Shown: piece after piece, positions 30,194-38,811 of the stretch | How the letters are laid out: every line of letters begins with the position of its first letter | Numbering within the stretch: the first letter of the stretch is position 1 | Origin: Limnobacter sp. | Lineage (GTDB): Bacteria > Pseudomonadota > Gammaproteobacteria > Burkholderiales > Burkholderiaceae_B | NCBI GenBank assembly: GCA_029866125.1 | Contig: JARWZZ010000017.1 | Coordinates: 62,001 to 126,000, forward strand | DNA length: 64,000 nt | Direction: 5' to 3' | Program-made: the position numbers and the translations under genes | Notes under the pieces: model-generated | The model's database searches: none | Told to the model about the DNA's origin: nothing | What the model saw: the letters and a program-made list of their open reading frames with translations, nothing else

Positions 30194-30898
30194 ATGGCTG
30201 ATCTACGTTCTTATGATTTCGGTAAAGCTGGTAGTGCAGCACCCTCAGTTGAAACCAACAGGGTGTTGAGAAACACTTACTATCTTTTGTCACTCTCCAT
30301 GATTCCAACCGCACTGGGCGCTTGGGCCGGTGTCGAGTTTGGCTTTTTCCGTTTGTTTGCTGGCAGCCCTATTCTTGCGTTTGTGGTGATGTTGGCTGCA
30401 ATGTTCGGCTTTATTTACGGTATCCGTAAAAATCAAAACAACTCCATGGGCGTCGTTTTGATGCTGGGGTTCACGTTTTTCATGGGTTTGATGCTGTCTG
30501 GCATTCTGTCCGTGGCGCTCAGCATGAGTAACGGTAGTTCGATCATTGCCATGGCTGCACTCGGTACAGCGGGTATTTTCTTCGGTTTGGCCAGCTACGC
30601 ATCGGTTACCAAGCGTGACTTTACCAACATGGGCAAAACGCTGTTCATTGCGCTGATGATGGTGATTGTGGCCAGCGTGGCAAACATCTTCTTGAAGATG
30701 CCGGCCTTGGCCATGACCATTTCCACAATCTGCGTGGGCTTGTTCTCGATGTTCTTGTTGTATGACCTGCAGCGTGTAATGCGCGGTGGCGAAACCAATT
30801 ACATCAGCGCAACTTTATCCATCTACTTGGATTTGTATAACTTGTTTGCTAATTTGCTCCAGTTGCTCATGGCGTTTATGGGCGGTAGCCGCGAGTAA
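30194..30898 (+). CDS. BAX inhibitor-1 family membrane protein (YbhL/YccA-like)
   Basis: A 234-residue, seven-helix membrane protein of the Bax inhibitor-1/LFG family; bacterial members such as YccA modulate FtsH, and BsYetJ is a pH-gated calcium leak channel. The first residues MADLRSYDFGKAGSAAPSVETNRVLRNTY are typical of betaproteobacterial members. ATG 30194 is chosen because AAGGAG (30178-30183) is correctly spaced; a frame opening at 30164 has no SD. It is followed by three tandem hairpins, the last a strong terminator. Confidence 0.9.
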   Translation: MADLRSYDFGKAGSAAPSVETNRVLRNTYYLLSLSMIPTALGAWAGVEFGFFRLFAGSPILAFVVMLAAMFGFIYGIRKNQNNSMGVVLMLGFTFFMGLMLSGILSVALSMSNGSSIIAMAALGTAGIFFGLASYASVTKRDFTNMGKTLFIALMMVIVASVANIFLKMPALAMTISTICVGLFSMFLLYDLQRVMRGGETNYISATLSIYLDLYNLFANLLQLLMAFMGGSRE

Positions 30899-30965
30899 TT
30901 GCTTCAGTGCAACATCGAAAGTTCTTGCAAGTCAGTGGTTTAGATCGGTATATTTAAGGCTCAAG

Positions 30966-31043
30966 AGCAGATATCATTATCTGCTGCTTAGTTGGCAGAG
31001 CAAACTGCCAACGAAACGGGACCCATGGGGTCCCGTTTTTTAT
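30966..31043 (+). terminator. Three consecutive hairpins, last one an intrinsic terminator
   Basis: Hairpin 1: AGCAGATA/TATCTGCT (30966-30985, loop TCAT). Hairpin 2: GTTGGCAG/CTGCCAAC (30991-31012, loop AGCAAA). Hairpin 3: AAACGGGACCC/GGGTCCCGTTT (31014-31038, loop ATG), followed by a T run to 31040. All stems are perfect. The third terminates the BI-1 family transcript; the first two could protect the 3' end or form a small processed RNA. Confidence 0.85.
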
Positions 31044-31054
31044 TTAAGCCTTGG

Positions 31055-32419
31055 CTATTTCAACTCGAATTGCGCAATCGATTCCACATGGGCGGTATGA
31101 GGAAACATATTAATGACCCCAGCCTGTAGCAAACGGTACGGGCCTGCTCCGCACAAGATTCCGGTATCCCGGGCCAAAGTGGCTGGGTTGCAAGACACGT
31201 AAACAATGCGCTTGGGCCAAAACTGAGGTGCGGCCTGAACAATGGCTTTGCAAATGGCCACTGCCCCATCACGCGGCGGGTCAATTAACACTTTCTCGTG
31301 GATGCCCCAGGACTCCCATTCCGGTGAAGTCACTTCAAACAGATTGCGAACATGGAACTCCACTTTGCCCGTCAAGCCGTTTGCAACTGCATTGGCCCCA
31401 GCGCGGCTGACCAAATCTTCGGAACCTTCAAAACCTTTGACATATGCGCTTCGTGTAGCCAGCGGCAAGGTGAAGTTACCCAAGCCGCAAAACAGATCGA
31501 GCACCTTTTCATCGGGCTGAAGGTTTAACAGCGACACGGCTTTGCTGACCATGGAATCATTGATGAGGTGATTCACTTGGGTAAAATCGGTCGGTTTAAA
31601 GTGCATGCGAATACCGAAACTTGGAATTTGGTACGCAAGCTCCACGTGGGGCATGTCTGCATCGTTTGCATTCAAGCGGTGCGCACTGGCGGGCGTTTCT
31701 GGCTGCAGCCACCAATCTATATTGTGCGCAACTCCAAAAGCCTTGAGGCTGGCCAAGTCACTGGCAGACAGCGGCTCCAAGTGGCGCAAAACCATGGCGG
31801 TGCACACATCACCCACAGCCAGCTCAATTTGAGGAATGCGTTGGTAAATGCTGAGTTTTTCTAAAAACCGAGCAATTATCGGAAGTAGGTCTGACACGTG
31901 TTTGGGCAGAATATGGCATTCCGTCAAATGGGTGACGTAGGTGGATGCCTTTTCATGAAAGCCCACCAGCATGCCGCCTTTTTTTTCCACAAACCGGGTG
32001 GTAAGTCGCGCCCTGTGCCGGTACCGCCAAGCTGAACCAAATAAGGGCGGCATGACGGTGTAATCACGTTGCCCGCCAATCCGTTCAAGCAAGTCTTCCA
32101 ATGCGCGGGCTTTGGTGGCCACTTGGGCATCGGCTTCAATGTGCTGCATGGCACAACCACCACACACGCCGAAGTGGGGGCAACGTGGCTCTACACGAGT
32201 GGAAGATGCGCGTAAAACTTGCGTAACAACAGAGCGGGAGTAAGTAGGCTTGCTTTTAACCAGCTCTGCCACCACCTGCTCACCGGTAATCCCACCCTCC
32301 ACGAAATGCACCTTGCCGGTTTCGTCATGGGCAACCCCCCTACCCTCCATTTCTATCGACTCAATATTCAGCGTAAAAGTGGCTGGGGGAGGCGCAGGGG
32401 TTTTCCTTCTTCTACTCAT
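31055..32419 (-). CDS. rlmD: 23S rRNA (uracil-1939-C5)-methyltransferase
   Basis: SAM-dependent m5U methyltransferase of the RumA/RlmD family. In 454 residues: N-terminal TRAM domain (FTLNIESIEMEGRGVAHDETGKV), a 4Fe-4S cluster site CPHFGVCGGCAMQH (about 79-92), the SAM motif VLDLFCGLGNFTLPLA, DPPRDGA, and the catalytic Cys in VYVSCNPATLARD. It heads a minus-strand run with the nlpD-like gene, pcm and surE upstream. Confidence 0.95.
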   Translation of the reverse strand: MSRRRKTPAPPPATFTLNIESIEMEGRGVAHDETGKVHFVEGGITGEQVVAELVKSKPTYSRSVVTQVLRASSTRVEPRCPHFGVCGGCAMQHIEADAQVATKARALEDLLERIGGQRDYTVMPPLFGSAWRYRHRARLTTRFVEKKGGMLVGFHEKASTYVTHLTECHILPKHVSDLLPIIARFLEKLSIYQRIPQIELAVGDVCTAMVLRHLEPLSASDLASLKAFGVAHNIDWWLQPETPASAHRLNANDADMPHVELAYQIPSFGIRMHFKPTDFTQVNHLINDSMVSKAVSLLNLQPDEKVLDLFCGLGNFTLPLATRSAYVKGFEGSEDLVSRAGANAVANGLTGKVEFHVRNLFEVTSPEWESWGIHEKVLIDPPRDGAVAICKAIVQAAPQFWPKRIVYVSCNPATLARDTGILCGAGPYRLLQAGVINMFPHTAHVESIAQFELK

Positions 32420-32436
32420 AAAAACTGGCTTTGAAA

Positions 32437-33270
32437 TTAGCGGGCTGGCAAATACTGTATCGGATCAACTGGGTTGCCATTTTTACGGACTTCGAAATGC
32501 ACCTTGGGCTTGTCGGTGTCAGACTGGCCCGCTTCGGCAATTTTTTGACCTTTCTTGACTACTTCCCCTTCCTTGACCAATAGGGTCTTGTTGTGGGCAT
32601 AGGCTGTTAGCAATTTGTTTTCATGCTTGATGATGATGAGGTTGCCATAACCCCGGAGGGCGTTGCCGGAGTAAACCACCTTACCTGCGCCGGCTGCTAC
32701 AACCGGGTCACCCACTTTGGCAAGGAAGTCCACGCCTTTGTTGATGCCGGCTTTGTAGGCCTGGATCACAGCACCATTGTGAGGCCACATAAACTCACCC
32801 CCACTTGTGGTGGTGGGCGGTACAGCAGGAGGAACTGCGGCAGGGTCTTTACTTGCAGAAGCTGGATCAGAGGGCAACGGCACTGGCTTACTTGGCACTG
32901 CTTTGACCGCACCGGAAGGTGGAATGGGAGTCACTTCCACAACGTCGCTGTCGGCCACAGACTTGCCAGATGAAGCAGAGCTTGCGGCAGGGCCACTGTT
33001 GGCGTCCACTTTCAACTTTTGACCTACTGCCAATTTATTGGGGTCGTCAATGTTGTTAAGGCGGGCGAGTTCTCGCCAATCCATGCCATGCTCCAACGCG
33101 ATGGCGTACAAAGTATCGCCAGATTTGACGATATACGTGCCATCCGCTGAGGATGACTCACCACCCCGGCCACCGGAGCGGTCAACAACGGGGGCTTTTT
33201 GCATGGGAGTTGAACATGCGCCTAGAATTAAAACAGCGACCAAGCTGTAAAGAACGGCAGCTCTTTTCAT
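32437..33270 (-). CDS. nlpD: NlpD-like lipoprotein (LysM + degenerate M23/LytM)
   Basis: Murein-hydrolase activator: lipobox LGAC (about residue 19), one LysM domain (GTYIVKSGDTLYAIALEHGMDWRELAR, split over about 45-90), a Pro/Ser linker and a C-terminal LytM domain (about 160-277). The usual zinc ligands are lost: the HxxxD site reads INKGVDF, and the first His of HxH is replaced (PKVHFEVRKNG). Such a degenerate domain fits NlpD/EnvC, which activate amidases rather than cut peptidoglycan. The pcm-nlpD neighbourhood with surE upstream is the classic surE-pcm-nlpD block; rpoS, which usually follows, is replaced here by rlmD. Confidence 0.92.
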   Translation of the reverse strand: MKRAAVLYSLVAVLILGACSTPMQKAPVVDRSGGRGGESSSADGTYIVKSGDTLYAIALEHGMDWRELARLNNIDDPNKLAVGQKLKVDANSGPAASSASSGKSVADSDVVEVTPIPPSGAVKAVPSKPVPLPSDPASASKDPAAVPPAVPPTTTSGGEFMWPHNGAVIQAYKAGINKGVDFLAKVGDPVVAAGAGKVVYSGNALRGYGNLIIIKHENKLLTAYAHNKTLLVKEGEVVKKGQKIAEAGQSDTDKPKVHFEVRKNGNPVDPIQYLPAR

Positions 33271-33303
33271 GTGTTACTTTCCTTTATTGAATTTCTTGCA
33301 ACT

Positions 33304-34044
33304 TCAATGCTCACGGGTGCCTTTTAACAAGGGCACAAACCGCACCAAGTCGCGATTTTCGCGATGCCATTTGTCCGCGGCCTGTCGGTCAACGGTGACC
33401 AAAACCTGCTTGTTTTGGGACTCCACAGGTAGGATCAATCGCCCCCCCACCTTTAACTGGCGCAACAGGTGTTGAGGCACATCCAACCCGGCAGCAGCCA
33501 CGATGATGACATCAAAAGGCGCACGCTCAGGCCAACCTAGAAGGCCGTCACCATAACGCAAAAGTACTTTCTTGTAACCTGCATTACCTAAATTTTGGTT
33601 TGCTTTTTGGTACAAAGCCTCAATTCGCTCAATACTGACCACTTGTGAAGACAATTCTGCAAAAATCGCGGCTTGATAACCACAACCTGCACCTACCTCT
33701 AGAACACTGCCCAGTGTGGGCCTGCCTTCCAAAGCGTATTCTGCAAACCTAGCTACAGTAAAAGGCTTGGAAATGGTTTGTTGGTGGCCTATTGGCAATG
33801 CTGCGTCTTCATAAGCACGTGAGGCGAATGCTTCGTCTACAAACATGTGCCTAGGCACCTTTGACATGGCTTCCAACACTGCGGGGTTTTGAATCCCCTG
33901 CCGCTTCAAGCCTTCGACTAGGTTGTGGCGCGCACGCTCGGAAGTAAGGCTCGTACCCCCAAGGCGCTCTGGAATTTTGTCAATGCGCCGCCCAGATTGA
34001 GGCATCAACACAGGTGCAGGTCTAAATTTGGGCTTTTGATCCAT
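33304..34044 (-). CDS. pcm: Protein-L-isoaspartate O-methyltransferase
   Basis: Repairs isoaspartyl damage using SAM. The 246 residues include the SAM-binding VLEVGAGCGYQAAI (about 115-128), PIGHQQTISKPF (substrate loop) and FDVIIVAAAGLDVP. The N-terminus has about 30 extra basic residues before the core (MDQKPKFRPAPVLMPQSGRRI), common in Burkholderiales. It starts 7 bp after surE. Confidence 0.94.
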   Translation of the reverse strand: MDQKPKFRPAPVLMPQSGRRIDKIPERLGGTSLTSERARHNLVEGLKRQGIQNPAVLEAMSKVPRHMFVDEAFASRAYEDAALPIGHQQTISKPFTVARFAEYALEGRPTLGSVLEVGAGCGYQAAIFAELSSQVVSIERIEALYQKANQNLGNAGYKKVLLRYGDGLLGWPERAPFDVIIVAAAGLDVPQHLLRQLKVGGRLILPVESQNKQVLVTVDRQAADKWHRENRDLVRFVPLLKGTREH

Positions 34045-34051
34045 GGGTGAT

Positions 34052-34816
34052 TTAAAGCCAAGCCGTGAGTTGATCGCTTTGGGCGAAGTGGGTTAAATCT
34101 GCCTTGAGGGGCGACACCGACACGATGCCTTGCTTGACTGCATGAAAATCGGTACCGGGCCCTGCGTCCTTGGCTTCTCCGGGTGGGCCTATCCAATACA
34201 CCACATCACCTTTTGGGGTGTGCGCGGGCACCACGGGTTCAGCATGGTGCCGTTTGCCTAAGCGGGTTAATTCATAACCGTTGAGTTCTTCGTAGGGCAA
34301 GGGGGGAATGTTCACATTCAGTAGCACTTGGCCTAGCATGTCCAAATCGTTAATCACACGCTCGGTAAATTCAGCGGCGACACGTGCGGCACTTTCTAGG
34401 TTTTCGTAACCCTTGCCAGCCAAAGAAAATGCAATCGCGGGGATTCCACACTGGAAACCTTCCATGGCAGCAGCCACGGTGCCGGAGTAAATGGTGTCGT
34501 CGCCCATGTTTGCACCATTGTTGATGCCAGACACCACCAAATGCGGTCGCTCTTTCAGCAAACCTGTTACCGCAATGTGCACACAATCTGTGGGGGTGCC
34601 ATTGACATATTGAAATCCGTTTGCGGCCATGCGTACGGTGAGTGGGCGGTCCAAAGTCAAAGAATTGGATGCGCCAGAGCGATCTTGCGCAGGGGCCATC
34701 ACCTGCAGTTCAACTCGATTACCCAAACGCTCAGTCAAGGCGCCATGTAGCGCCAAAATACCCGGGGCGCTGTAGCCGTCGTCATTGCTGATCAAAATAC
34801 GAATGACTTGGCTCAC
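34052..34816 (-). CDS. surE: 5'/3'-nucleotidase SurE
   Basis: Stationary-phase survival nucleotidase acting on 5' and 3' mononucleotides. The metal site NDDGYSAPG is at about residues 9-17 and [22 protein letters not shown] is intact. I place the start at GTG 34816: it overlaps the yaaA stop as GTGA and has GAGGAA 8 nt upstream, giving 254 residues. A longer frame to 34846 lies inside yaaA and is unlikely. Confidence 0.94.
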   Translation of the reverse strand: MSQVIRILISNDDGYSAPGILALHGALTERLGNRVELQVMAPAQDRSGASNSLTLDRPLTVRMAANGFQYVNGTPTDCVHIAVTGLLKERPHLVVSGINNGANMGDDTIYSGTVAAAMEGFQCGIPAIAFSLAGKGYENLESAARVAAEFTERVINDLDMLGQVLLNVNIPPLPYEELNGYELTRLGKRHHAEPVVPAHTPKGDVVYWIGPPGEAKDAGPGTDFHAVKQGIVSVSPLKADLTHFAQSDQLTAWL

Positions 34817-35589
34817 GATGCAATTTCCTCTCGACGGAATACCCAAGTATCCGGGGTGGACACCTCGGGGGAAAACGAATAACCAGCCACGTCAAACTCT
34901 TTGAGTTTTTCGACTTGGGTGATGCGGTTGTCAATAATGTACCGGGCCATCATGCCGCGGGCCTTCTTTGCAAAAAAACTGATAATTTTATACTTGCCTG
35001 ACTTGCCATCTTGGAATACGGGATGCACCACGCGGGCTTTGAGCTGCTTCAAATCCACAGACTTGAAATACTCGTCAGAAGCCAGATTAACCAGGACTGG
35101 ATTGCGGGACGGTAACTCTTCATTCAGAGCGGTGGCAATTGTGCCCTTCCAGTATGCATACAAGTCCTTGCCCTTGGGGTTGGCAATTTTGGTACCCATT
35201 TCCAAACGGTATGGCTGCATCAAATCCAATGGCCTGAGAATTCCGTACAAACCCGACAGAACGCGGATGTGCTTCTGAGCGAATTCGAAATCTTTGTCGG
35301 TCAGGGTTTTGGCATTCAAGCCATCGTAGACATCGCCGTTGAACGCCAAAATTGCCTGACGGGAGTTCTTGGAAGTGAACTCAGGGGCCCATTGCATGTA
35401 GCGTGTCGCATTCAATACGCCCAATTTGTCAGAAATGGACATCAACTCGGACAAACCCTGCGGGCTAATCGGCTTTAAGACCTCAACCAGCGCTTGGGCG
35501 TCTTTGACAAACCGGGGTTGGGTATTCTTGCGCGTTGCAAGTGGGCTTTCGTAATCAAGCGATTTAGCGGGGGACAAGACAACTAACAT
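34813..35589 (-). CDS. yaaA: Peroxide stress protein YaaA (DUF328)
   Basis: A 258-residue YaaA/UPF0246 protein beginning [17 protein letters not shown] with the conserved [20 protein letters not shown] and [10 protein letters not shown] segments. In E. coli YaaA lowers free iron and protects DNA during peroxide stress and binds DNA. The start ATG is the first in frame; the stop overlaps the surE GTG by 4 bp, which implies translational coupling. Confidence 0.93.
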   Translation of the reverse strand: MLVVLSPAKSLDYESPLATRKNTQPRFVKDAQALVEVLKPISPQGLSELMSISDKLGVLNATRYMQWAPEFTSKNSRQAILAFNGDVYDGLNAKTLTDKDFEFAQKHIRVLSGLYGILRPLDLMQPYRLEMGTKIANPKGKDLYAYWKGTIATALNEELPSRNPVLVNLASDEYFKSVDLKQLKARVVHPVFQDGKSGKYKIISFFAKKARGMMARYIIDNRITQVEKLKEFDVAGYSFSPEVSTPDTWVFRREEIAS

Positions 35590-35849
35590 GCTGAACTTCT
35601 TTGCGAAAAAGCGTGAATGGGCAATTGATATTATCGCAGCAAGATCGGTGTTGCCGGAGGGGAAACGGCTTTTCAGTCTGGAGTTTTTAGTGGCTGGGGA
35701 AGATAGGTGACTCTGGGGTATTTGGGTAGACTAATCGCAGGGCATCATGCCCCGCGCCAGCCTCTCCCACCGGAATGTCTCTCCCGTTTCAATCTTTTAC
35801 TGCATCGGGGCGGGTTTGGATTCAAGATCGGAATGGGATTGGAATCTGA

Positions 35850-35883
35850 TTGCAAGTGAACAATTTACTGTATATAATTACAG
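35850..35883 (+). promoter_or_regulatory. lexA promoter overlapped by a LexA (SOS) box
   Basis: A near-consensus sigma-70 promoter: -35 TTGCAA (35850-35855), 17-bp spacer, -10 TATAAT (35873-35878). The SOS box CTGTATATAATTACAG (35868-35883) matches CTGT-N8-ACAG exactly and covers the -10 element, 22 bp before the lexA ATG. This is classical autorepression. The 35590-35849 stretch before it holds only a small GGGCAT/ATGCCC palindrome. Confidence 0.93.
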
Positions 35884-35905
35884 CACATTAACTTTCAAGA
35901 CCACT

Positions 35906-36580
35906 ATGAAAGGCCTCACAGCGCGACAGCAACAAATTCTGGACTTAATTAGAGAGCAAATCTCAAAATTTGGTCGCCCCCCCACACGTGCAGAAATTGC
36001 CCGAGAGCTAGGTTTCAAATCAGCAAACGCAGCGGAAGACCATTTGCAGGCATTGGCCAAAAAGAACGTCATCGCCCTTGACGCAAGCACATCGCGGGGC
36101 ATCCGTTTGCTGGGCGAGTTTGCGGAAGGCTTGGAAGAAGTCGCAAAGGTAGCAGTGAAAGAAGTTGCAAACTCATTCATGGAGCAATTTAAACAGCTGC
36201 CATTGGTGGGTCGAGTGGCAGCGGGTAGTCCCATTCTTGCTCAAGAACATATTGAAAAACACATTCCCGTAGACCCTAGCCTATTTCCTGACAAACCCGA
36301 CTACCTGCTGAAGGTTCGCGGAATGTCCATGAAAGACATCGGCATTATGGATGGTGATTTACTGGCTGTCCGTAAAATTGATACGGCGCGTGCCGGGCAA
36401 GTCATTGTTGCGCGAGTCAATGATGAAGTTACCGTAAAACGGTATTTCCAAAAAGGCTCAAAAATTGAGCTTCACGCTGAAAATGAGGAGTTTCAACCCA
36501 TTTTAGTTGACCTTCAGCGTGACCAGTTTGCCATTGAAGGTTTGGCTGTAGGCTTGATCCGTCAAGGGTATTTGCACTGA
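35906..36580 (+). CDS. lexA: SOS repressor LexA
   Basis: Repressor and self-cleaving serine protease. In 224 residues: N-terminal winged HTH ([16 protein letters not shown]... [17 protein letters not shown]), the Ala-Gly cleavage site in [10 protein letters not shown], the catalytic Ser in GMSMKDIGI and Lys in VTVKRYF. ATG 35906 starts the standard [10 protein letters not shown]; a longer frame from 35747 runs through the promoter and is not real. It heads the lexA-imuA-imuB-dnaE2 unit. Confidence 0.97.
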   Translation: MKGLTARQQQILDLIREQISKFGRPPTRAEIARELGFKSANAAEDHLQALAKKNVIALDASTSRGIRLLGEFAEGLEEVAKVAVKEVANSFMEQFKQLPLVGRVAAGSPILAQEHIEKHIPVDPSLFPDKPDYLLKVRGMSMKDIGIMDGDLLAVRKIDTARAGQVIVARVNDEVTVKRYFQKGSKIELHAENEEFQPILVDLQRDQFAIEGLAVGLIRQGYLH

Positions 36581-36623
36581 ACTGCTTGGCCTTCATCGCG
36601 CTGAGGATTTGAAACCAACCTAG

Positions 36624-36697
36624 AAACTAAGTTAAAAACTAAGTTAAAAACTAAGTTATTCCGTAAGTTGTTCAGCAGATTGTTCCGTAACTTGTTC
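36624..36697. repeat. 12-bp triplicate and 24-bp-spaced repeats between lexA and imuA
   Basis: AAACTAAGTTAA is repeated at 36624-36635, 36636-36647 and (one base short) 36648-36658. Then TTCCGTAAGTTGTTC at 36659-36673 recurs as TTCCGTAACTTGTTC at 36683-36697, a 24-bp period with one change. All share a (C/G)TAA(G/C)TT core. No LexA box or promoter is obvious in this 136-bp gap. Confidence 0.8.
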
Positions 36698-36716
36698 TCA
36701 ATCGCAGCATCGCATC

Positions 36717-37517
36717 ATGGAACTTGACCAGCCCGAGCCTTGCTCTGAGCCTGTAAAAGATTTGGTTCAGATACACCCATCACTTTGGCGGGCTCACCAG
36801 CTGGGCTCTGTCTCAGACAGCAACAGTACCCGCGTGCCGAGTGGTTTTGATGAACTGAATCAACAGCTACCTGGGGGTGGGTGGCCAGCGGGTCATTTAA
36901 TCGAGCTTTTACTGAAACACTACGGAATTGGCGAGTTGAGATTTTTAATTCCAGCACTGCGTGCGCTGGTTTTGGATCGCAAGCAACTGGTTTTTATGAA
37001 TCCGCCCTTTTTGCCTTTGCCCAACGTACTGGAGCAGTTCGGCATTCCGGCGGAATATGTGGTGTTGATCAAAACAGCCAAACCAGAAAATCGATTGTGG
37101 GCGATTGAGAAACTCATTCAAAGCGACTCATGTGGGGCACTGTTAATTTGGTTACCTACCGAGGGTTTGTTACAGGCGCACCAATTGCGTCGCCTGCAAT
37201 ATCAAGCCAACAAATCGCGAGGGCTGAGTTTCATATTTCGCCCCATTGAAGCGCAACAGCAGCCCTCACCCGCCACACTGAGACTCACATTAACCGCGCA
37301 TTCACCAGATGCATTGAAAGTGCGCTTAATCAAACGTCGTGGGCCTGTTATGGATTCTGCCCTGTTATTGATCCTGCCTATTCACGAGTTGAATCAGCCT
37401 TCGCAGGAGTTGGAAAATGCGATGGATTTCAGTGATTTATTCTGCGAGCCATCCCCAAGCGGAAGCCATTCTAAAAACTTGTCAGCAGTTTACACCCAAG
37501 GTCTACACCCAAGTTGA
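36717..37517 (+). CDS. imuA: ImuA, RecA-like translesion synthesis accessory protein
   Basis: First component of the ImuA-ImuB-DnaE2 mutasome. 266 residues with the family signature: IHPSLWRAHQLG, VPSGFDELNQQLPGGGWPAGHLIELL and GIGELRFLIPALRAL (about 18-80). It is RecA/SulA-like but has no complete Walker A. The ATG at 36717 lacks a good SD, so expression may depend on readthrough or coupling from lexA. The last ~33 codons overlap imuB in another frame (37417-37517). Confidence 0.9.
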   Translation: MELDQPEPCSEPVKDLVQIHPSLWRAHQLGSVSDSNSTRVPSGFDELNQQLPGGGWPAGHLIELLLKHYGIGELRFLIPALRALVLDRKQLVFMNPPFLPLPNVLEQFGIPAEYVVLIKTAKPENRLWAIEKLIQSDSCGALLIWLPTEGLLQAHQLRRLQYQANKSRGLSFIFRPIEAQQQPSPATLRLTLTAHSPDALKVRLIKRRGPVMDSALLLILPIHELNQPSQELENAMDFSDLFCEPSPSGSHSKNLSAVYTQGLHPS

Positions 37518-38811
37518 CCGGTTTGAAACGCCGGTAGAGGGCAGCGACACGCCCATTCGCTATCAAGGCTTATTGCTGGAAGTTCACAGCAGCTTGCGCT
37601 TGTTTGGAGGCCTGCAACGCTTGATGCAACTGCTTCGGGAAAAGTTGAACAGCCTGTGCCGTAAAGCGCCACATGCAAATACACTTCTCGACCTGAATTT
37701 GGCAGCGCAACATAACATCACTTTCAAACTGGGCAACGCCAGCACAGCATGGATGGCTTGGTGCATGGCTAAACTTCAACCCTGTGAACAACTGGCATTG
37801 AAGGACTTACCTGTGCATGTCTTGGATCTGTCGATGCCCGATCGGCAGTTGATGATGCAGTGCGGTTTTGAAACGCTTGGCGACCTGATGAAACAAAGCC
37901 GGAGCGAGCTTGCCAAGCGCTTTGGTTTGAGCTTGCTGCAGCAGTTTGATTTGTTGTCGGGTACGCAGGTGTGGGCCAACTCCTCTCATGCTGAGCTGGA
38001 TGTTTACGAAGATCAGGAGGAAATGCCGTTTCATGCTACAGATCAATCCCGAATCGAAGAGCTGATCTACCTACTCCTTTGCCGACTGCAAACCGGGTTG
38101 CTGCAAACCAAACGAAAGGCAGAGCGTCTGGATTTTCTTTTTGTTCAGGCTCACGGTGTGATCCCAATGCACATCATCAGTGCACATGGCTTACAGCATG
38201 CAAAAGATTGGGCCTTGCTGATTCATTACCAACTTAGCCGGATGCAGTTTCAAGATGACGTGCGCTGGATTAAGTTACGGTGCGAAAACCTGATACCTGC
38301 TTTCGACCACAACGGCACTTGGTTACCCGACCCCAATACCGATAAAAAACAATGGATTGAATTGTGCGACAAGCTCAAAGCGCGGCTTGGAGAGGATGTC
38401 GTGAAGCGAGCCTACACCATTCCCGATCCCCGACCGGAACTGAGTTTTGAGTACCGACCTTTCAACGCAAACGGTAAATATCAAGGCAGCAAAGCCCAAA
38501 GTGGCAAAGCTCAAACGGGGATTGTCCGCACAAACTTGCGTTTGGCCAAGTCAGCCTTGCGCCCCTTGTGGCTACTGCCTGAACCCCAAAGGCTAAGGGG
38601 TAAAGCACCAAGCTGGACGGATGGGGGGGAGTGGCGTTTGTTGTCAGGCCCAGAGCGGGTTGATTTTGGATGGTGGAGCAAGCAGCCGTGTAAAAGAGAT
38701 TACTACCGAGCTCTCAATAAGGACATGACCCAAGCATGGATCTTTTGTGAAGAAGAGTTTCATCAAGAAAAAACATTTATAAACTGGTTCCTACATGGTT
38801 ACTTTGGATGA
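37417..38811 (+). CDS. imuB: ImuB, inactive Y-family polymerase homologue
   Basis: Y-family polymerase-like hub of the mutasome (known from Caulobacter and Mycobacterium) that recruits the beta clamp and DnaE2. The 464-residue protein begins MRWISVIYSASHPQ and lacks the catalytic carboxylates expected near the start of active DinB/UmuC, as is usual for ImuB. RYQGLLLEVHSSLRLFGGLQRL is a family hallmark. ATG 37417 has GGAG 7 nt upstream, inside imuA. The stop overlaps dnaE2 by 17 bp. Confidence 0.9.
   Translation: MRWISVIYSASHPQAEAILKTCQQFTPKVYTQVDRFETPVEGSDTPIRYQGLLLEVHSSLRLFGGLQRLMQLLREKLNSLCRKAPHANTLLDLNLAAQHNITFKLGNASTAWMAWCMAKLQPCEQLALKDLPVHVLDLSMPDRQLMMQCGFETLGDLMKQSRSELAKRFGLSLLQQFDLLSGTQVWANSSHAELDVYEDQEEMPFHATDQSRIEELIYLLLCRLQTGLLQTKRKAERLDFLFVQAHGVIPMHIISAHGLQHAKDWALLIHYQLSRMQFQDDVRWIKLRCENLIPAFDHNGTWLPDPNTDKKQWIELCDKLKARLGEDVVKRAYTIPDPRPELSFEYRPFNANGKYQGSKAQSGKAQTGIVRTNLRLAKSALRPLWLLPEPQRLRGKAPSWTDGGEWRLLSGPERVDFGWWSKQPCKRDYYRALNKDMTQAWIFCEEEFHQEKTFINWFLHGYFG

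Noticed and set aside
36581..36716. A separate LexA box before imuA
   Set aside because: No CTGT-N8-ACAG or close variant found; only the 12/24-bp repeats.
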